Positions 15,023 through 18,042 of a stretch of DNA of 18,042 nucleotides are shown one piece after another. The notes below the pieces were generated by a model. That model was given only the letters and a program-made list of their open reading frames with translations. It had not been told where the DNA came from and ran no database searches. The DNA is from Betaproteobacteria bacterium (GTDB taxonomy: Bacteria > Pseudomonadota > Gammaproteobacteria > Burkholderiales > SG8-41): assembly GCA_029883965.1 (NCBI GenBank), contig JAOUIN010000022.1, positions 1-18,042 of the forward strand. Direction: 5' to 3'. Position numbers and translations under genes: made by a program. Position 1 is the first letter of the stretch; each line of letters starts with the position of its first letter.

Positions 15023-15510
15023 CGGGCCGCGGGCCGGCGGCGGGGCGCGCGGAAACGCGTTATGCCGCGCCGTTTGCCGTGCTCGGCATCGCCACCAATG
15101 GTGAGGCGGTTACCAGCGTGCGTTACCTGCCGCACAACACGTTGCCGGTGGCGCCGCATGATCGCGTGGCCGAGCGCGCCTGCCGTGAAATAGAGCGTTA
15201 TCTGGCTGATCCGGCGTACTGTTTTGCCGTGCCTTACCGCCTTGAAGGCACGCCGTTCCAGCGTCGCGTGTGGCGCGAGATCTCGAAGTTATTTCCAATA
15301 AAAACAACAAGTTATGGAGACATTGCGCGCCGTCTGGGCACTGCTGCGCGACCGGTGGGCGGTGCCTGCGGGGCCAATCCGGTGCCGTTGATCGTGCCTT
15401 GCCATCGTGTGCTGGCAGCGGGTGGAATGGGCGGGTTCATGGGCGGAAAAAAATCATTTCCATTAAGCGTCAAACGATGGCTGTTGCAGCATGAAGGTAT
15501 CCTCGAATAG
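15019..15510 (+). CDS. ogt: Methylated-DNA-[protein]-cysteine S-methyltransferase
   Basis: A 163-residue suicide DNA repair protein that moves the methyl group from O6-methylguanine to its own cysteine. The acceptor is C128 in VPCHRV. The helix-turn-helix and arginine-finger region YGDIARRLGTAARPVGGACGANP precedes it, and the C-terminal GGFMGGKKSFPLSVKRWLLQHE completes the fold. The N-terminal domain is short and degenerate, as in Ogt/AdaB types without the Ada regulatory half. The GTG at 15019 overlaps the permease stop (GTGA), indicating translational coupling. Its end overlaps the xerD start by 20 bp. An internal A-rich patch (15297-15318) differs from the surrounding GC-rich codon use. 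Confidence 0.92.
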   Translation: MTGRGPAAGRAETRYAAPFAVLGIATNGEAVTSVRYLPHNTLPVAPHDRVAERACREIERYLADPAYCFAVPYRLEGTPFQRRVWREISKLFPIKTTSYGDIARRLGTAARPVGGACGANPVPLIVPCHRVLAAGGMGGFMGGKKSFPLSVKRWLLQHEGILE

Positions 15511-16390
15511 CGAGATCGACGCGTTTTGCGACGCGTTGTGGCTGGAAGACGGCCTGTCCCGCAATACGCTCGACAGTTACCGTCGTGACCTGCGGCAATT
15601 CGCGGCATGGCTCAAGGTGCAGGGCAACGGCGAATTGCTGACGGCCGATCAGGCGGCGATCCAGGCGTATCTCGCGCACAAATTTCGCAGCAAGGCGCGC
15701 GCTTCGAGCGCGGCACGACTGCTATCCAGTCTCAAGCGTTTCTTCCGGCATGCGCTGCGGCAGAACATGATCAAGGTTGATCCGACGCTGCGGATCGATA
15801 CGCCCAAGCTGCCGCGCGCATTGCCCAAGACGCTGACCGAAGCGGATGTGGAAGCGCTGCTCGCGGCGCCGCTGCTGGACCAGCCGCTGGGTCTTCGAGA
15901 CCGCGCGATGCTCGAGGTGTTGTATGCGAGCGGGCTGCGGGTGTCCGAGTTGGTGTCATTGAAGGTGCCGCAGGTCAGTCGCGACATGGGTGTGGTGCGC
16001 GTGCTGGGCAAGGGCTCGAAGGAGCGCCTGGTGCCGCTGGGCGAGGAGGCGCTGAACTGGATCGAGCGTTATCTGCGCGAAGCGCGGCCGAAACTGCTGA
16101 ACGGCAGGGCCAGTGACGAGCTGTTCGTCACCGCACGTGCCGCAGCGATGACGCGCCAGTCATTCTGGCATCTGCTCAAGCGTTACGCATTGCAGGCAGG
16201 GCTGCACAAGCCGATATCACCGCACACGCTGCGCCACGCTTTTGCGACGCACCTGCTTAATCACGGTGCCGACCTGCGCGTGGTGCAGTTGCTGCTTGGC
16301 CACTCCGACATTTCGACGACGCAGATTTACACCCACGTGGCGCAGGAGCGCATGAAGCAGCTGCATGCGCGGCATCATCCGCGGGGGTGA
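15491..16390 (+). CDS. xerD: Tyrosine recombinase XerD
   Basis: A 299-residue site-specific recombinase that, with XerC, resolves chromosome dimers at dif. The N-terminal SAM-like core-binding domain is about 5-90 and the catalytic domain about 110-295. All active residues are present: R150 (ASGLRVSEL), K174 (GKGSKERLVPL), H245 and R248 (HTLRHAFATH), H271 (LGHSDISTT) and nucleophile Y280 (IYTHV). The positions are within two residues of E. coli XerD. The ATG at 15491 lies inside the end of ogt with no strong ribosome site, so translation is probably coupled. XerC cannot be wholly excluded, but length, spacing and the ogt neighbour favour XerD. Confidence 0.93.
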   Translation: MKVSSNSEIDAFCDALWLEDGLSRNTLDSYRRDLRQFAAWLKVQGNGELLTADQAAIQAYLAHKFRSKARASSAARLLSSLKRFFRHALRQNMIKVDPTLRIDTPKLPRALPKTLTEADVEALLAAPLLDQPLGLRDRAMLEVLYASGLRVSELVSLKVPQVSRDMGVVRVLGKGSKERLVPLGEEALNWIERYLREARPKLLNGRASDELFVTARAAAMTRQSFWHLLKRYALQAGLHKPISPHTLRHAFATHLLNHGADLRVVQLLLGHSDISTTQIYTHVAQERMKQLHARHHPRG

Positions 16391-16455
16391 GTTCTGCGCG
16401 CTGCCCGATTCACAGTCGGCCTGAACAGCCGGAATCAGGTTTTGGCTTTGAATCT

Positions 16456-16479
16456 CTTGGCGTTCTTGGCGCCTTGGCG
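16456..16479 (-). repeat. Three tandem CGCCAAG units just after the folB stop
   Basis: On the plus strand CTTGGCG occurs at 16456-16462, 16465-16471 and 16473-16479, i.e. CGCCAAG three times on the minus strand with 9- and 8-bp spacing. The array starts 1 bp after the folB stop codon, in the 90-bp convergent gap between xerD and folB. The rest of that gap shows nothing else I can name. Confidence 0.6.
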
Positions 16480-16480
16480 G

Positions 16481-16843
16481 TCAAGCATTTTGTTTTTTAC
16501 CGCGCTCGATGCTGACGCCCAGCTGTCTGACACCGGCGAGCGGTGCCAGCTTGGCGACCGTCACCCGCAGCCACGGCGCCTTGAAATCCTGCATGAGCAG
16601 CTGCGCGATCGACTCCGCGGCATGTTCCAGCAGGGAGAAATGCTGCTGTGTGAACAGTTTCCTGATGTCGGCAACGACGGCGGCGTAGTCGATGGTGTCT
16701 TCGATGCGGTCACTGTGCGCGGCATGCGATCCGCGCAATCCGATTTCCAGGTCCAGCTGTACGGTTTGCGGCGCCTGTTTCTCCCAGTCGTAAATGCCGA
16801 TCCGGGTCTGGATGCGCAGCTCGCGGATGAAGATGATGTCCAT
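16481..16843 (-). CDS. folB: Dihydroneopterin aldolase
   Basis: A 120-residue enzyme that converts 7,8-dihydroneopterin to 6-hydroxymethyl-dihydropterin plus glycolaldehyde in folate synthesis. The family start DIIFIRELRIQTRIGIYDWEK is intact, with E21 as the pterin-anchoring glutamate, Y53 in the IDYAAV segment and K98 (VAKLAPL) as the catalytic lysine. The length is normal. The ATG at 16843 has no strong Shine-Dalgarno. It is divergent from plsY with a 124-bp gap containing a long palindrome, and convergent with xerD. folB next to plsY and tsaD is a common proteobacterial arrangement. Confidence 0.93.
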   Translation of the reverse strand: MDIIFIRELRIQTRIGIYDWEKQAPQTVQLDLEIGLRGSHAAHSDRIEDTIDYAAVVADIRKLFTQQHFSLLEHAAESIAQLLMQDFKAPWLRVTVAKLAPLAGVRQLGVSIERGKKQNA

Positions 16844-16870
16844 GTGGGGAAAAGTGGCAGTATGACTTGC

Positions 16871-16896
16871 GCTAGAATGGCCGGCGCCATTCTAGC
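16871..16896. promoter_or_regulatory. 11-bp perfect palindrome in the folB/plsY divergent gap
   Basis: GCTAGAATGGC (16871-16881) is repeated in inverse at 16886-16896 around a 4-nt centre. Each arm contains TAGAAT, a good -10 sequence, one facing each way. No -35 was found at the proper distance for either gene. It could be an operator or paired -10 elements; the palindrome itself is certain. Confidence 0.5.
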
Positions 16897-16967
16897 AGGC
16901 CGCCCAGGGCTCGCTGCGGGCAAAGTCGCGGCCGGTTCGGGTGATGGTTTCGGGGGAAAATAATTTG

Positions 16968-17570
16968 ATGCTGTCGATGGTTGTCGTGCTTGCTTACCTG
17001 ATCGGTTCGGTTTCATTTGCCGTCGTCGTAAGCCGCGCTTACCGGCTGCCTGATCCGCGAGAGTATGGTTCGGGCAATCCGGGCGCCACCAATGTATTGC
17101 GCAGCGGGCGCAAGTCGGCGGCGGTGCTAACGCTGCTCGGTGACAGCTTCAAAGGCTGGCTCGCGGTGTTTCTCGCCGGGCAATGGGTTGCGACCGGAAC
17201 GGAACTGGCGATGGCGCTTGCCGCGGTTGCGGTGATCCTCGGTCATATGTATCCGGTGTTCCACCGGTTTCGCGGCGGCAAGGGTGTGGCCACCGCGCTG
17301 GGCGTGTTGCTCGGTCTGAGTCCGTGGCTCGCGCTGGGCACAGTGGCGACCTGGATCACGATCGCTGTTTTTTTCCGCTACTCGTCGCTGGCGGCGTTGA
17401 TTTCGGCGGTATTCGCTGTTTTTTTCACATTGATACTGTTCAATGTAGCGCACCCGTTTTTCAGCGCTGTCGCGGTGGTGTCGGCGCTGCTGATCTGGCG
17501 CCATCGCACCAACATCGGCAATCTGCTGGCCGGCAGGGAACGCAAGCTGGGCGCGAAAGCCGAAGTCTAG
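16968..17570 (+). CDS. plsY: Acyl-phosphate glycerol-3-phosphate acyltransferase
   Basis: A 200-residue inner-membrane enzyme that moves an acyl group from acyl-phosphate to glycerol-3-phosphate, the first step of phospholipid synthesis. The three PlsY motifs are visible: GSGNPGATNVLR (about 34-45), GHMYPVFHRFRGGKGVATALG (about 93-113) and RHRTNIGNLLAGRERKL (about 178-194). Several membrane helices separate them. I chose the ATG at 16968 because it lies just before the first helix (VVVLAYLIGSVSF) and a GGGGGA stretch lies upstream. Starts at 16941 or 16944 would add polar residues. It converges on tsaD with 24 bp between, containing a small CGGAT/ATCCG hairpin. Confidence 0.94.
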   Translation: MLSMVVVLAYLIGSVSFAVVVSRAYRLPDPREYGSGNPGATNVLRSGRKSAAVLTLLGDSFKGWLAVFLAGQWVATGTELAMALAAVAVILGHMYPVFHRFRGGKGVATALGVLLGLSPWLALGTVATWITIAVFFRYSSLAALISAVFAVFFTLILFNVAHPFFSAVAVVSALLIWRHRTNIGNLLAGRERKLGAKAEV

Positions 17571-17594
17571 TCAGTCGGATTTTATCCGCCGGAA

Positions 17595-18042
17595 TCAGTC
17601 GGCTGAGAGGCTGGCCAGTTCCCAGCGCGGGCGTACGGTAAAGCCCTGCGTCGGAGACGCTGAACCGCTGCTTTGTTGCAGGCGCAGCGCGCCGGCAAAC
17701 GCGATCATGGCGCCGTTGTCCGTACAGAATTCGAGCGGCGGATAGAACACGGTGCAGCCCAGCCGCTGCGCCGCCGCGGTCAGTTGCGTACGCAGCAGGC
17801 AGTTTGCGCCGACGCCGCCGGCAACCACCAGCCGTGACTGGCCGGTCTGCTCCACTGCCGCGAGGGCTTTGGCAACGAGCACGTCGACAATGGCCGCCTG
17901 CAGTTCCGCGGCCAGATCTGCGCGGCCCTGTGTGGTCAGTTGCTGGCTGCGGACGGCTGTAAGCACAGCAGTTTTGAGGCCGCTGAAACTGAAATCAAGG
18001 TTGTCACTGCGCAGCATCGGGCGTGGCAGCTTCTGTCTGCCG
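17595..18042 (-). CDS. tsaD: tRNA N6-adenosine threonylcarbamoyltransferase, C-terminal part, cut by window edge
   Basis: The C-terminal 149 or so residues of TsaD (formerly Gcp/YgjD), which adds the threonylcarbamoyl group to A37 of ANN-decoding tRNAs together with TsaB and TsaE. Visible marks are LPRPMLRSDNLDFSFSGLKTA, the nucleotide-site segment VVAGGVGANCLLR and the metal-ligand aspartate in CTDNGAMIAFAG. The frame stays open through the right edge of the window, so the N-terminal HxxxH half is missing only because of the cut. It converges on plsY. The protein ends at the TGA at 17595-17597. Confidence 0.93.
   Translation of the reverse strand, partial: GRQKLPRPMLRSDNLDFSFSGLKTAVLTAVRSQQLTTQGRADLAAELQAAIVDVLVAKALAAVEQTGQSRLVVAGGVGANCLLRTQLTAAAQRLGCTVFYPPLEFCTDNGAMIAFAGALRLQQSSGSASPTQGFTVRPRWELASLSAD

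Overview
The window looks like chromosomal DNA of a GC-rich betaproteobacterium, probably near Burkholderiales. Support comes from two Bug/TctC-type periplasmic binding proteins, a TAXI-TRAP transporter and the housekeeping block ogt-xerD / folB / plsY / tsaD. This placement is an inference; no rRNA, tRNA or marker gene fixes the taxon. I see no CRISPR array, insertion sequence, phage gene or tRNA, and no gene-free stretch exceeds about 220 bp.

Layout. 1-1946: the C-terminal part of a membrane class III nucleotide cyclase (cut by the window edge) converges on an alpha/beta hydrolase across a strong hairpin terminator. 2060-2362: a YciI-like protein. 2538-3674 (minus): two adjacent exported thiol-redox genes, a TlpA/ResA-like thioredoxin and an AhpC/TSA peroxiredoxin. 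Each is interrupted by one in-frame TGA exactly where the catalytic cysteine belongs. I read both as selenoproteins (UxxC and TxxU). 3870-6032: a TctC-type binding protein divergent from a 2-hydroxyacid dehydrogenase. 6203-8490: an RcnB/CigR-like exported protein with a clean terminator, a short-chain dehydrogenase whose ribosome binding site lies in a strong hairpin, and a pirin. 8506-11215 (minus): a VIT1/CCC1-type transporter, a second TctC-type protein and an aldo/keto reductase. 11278-15022: a VOC protein, then a TAXI solute-binding protein and a fused TRAP permease separated by a terminator. 15019-18042: ogt and xerD overlap head to tail, followed by folB (minus), plsY (plus) and the C-terminal part of tsaD (minus, cut by the edge).

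How they may work together. The binding proteins and TRAP system suggest uptake of organic acids, with the hydroxyacid dehydrogenase, SDR, aldo/keto reductase and hydrolase as possible catabolic partners. The most notable unit is the selenoprotein pair. Outside the recoded residue the peroxiredoxin has no cysteine and the thioredoxin has one (the second residue of UxxC). The thioredoxin is therefore a natural candidate reductant for the peroxiredoxin in the periplasm. The selenocysteine machinery (selA, selB, selC, selD) is not in the window and would have to be elsewhere in the genome.
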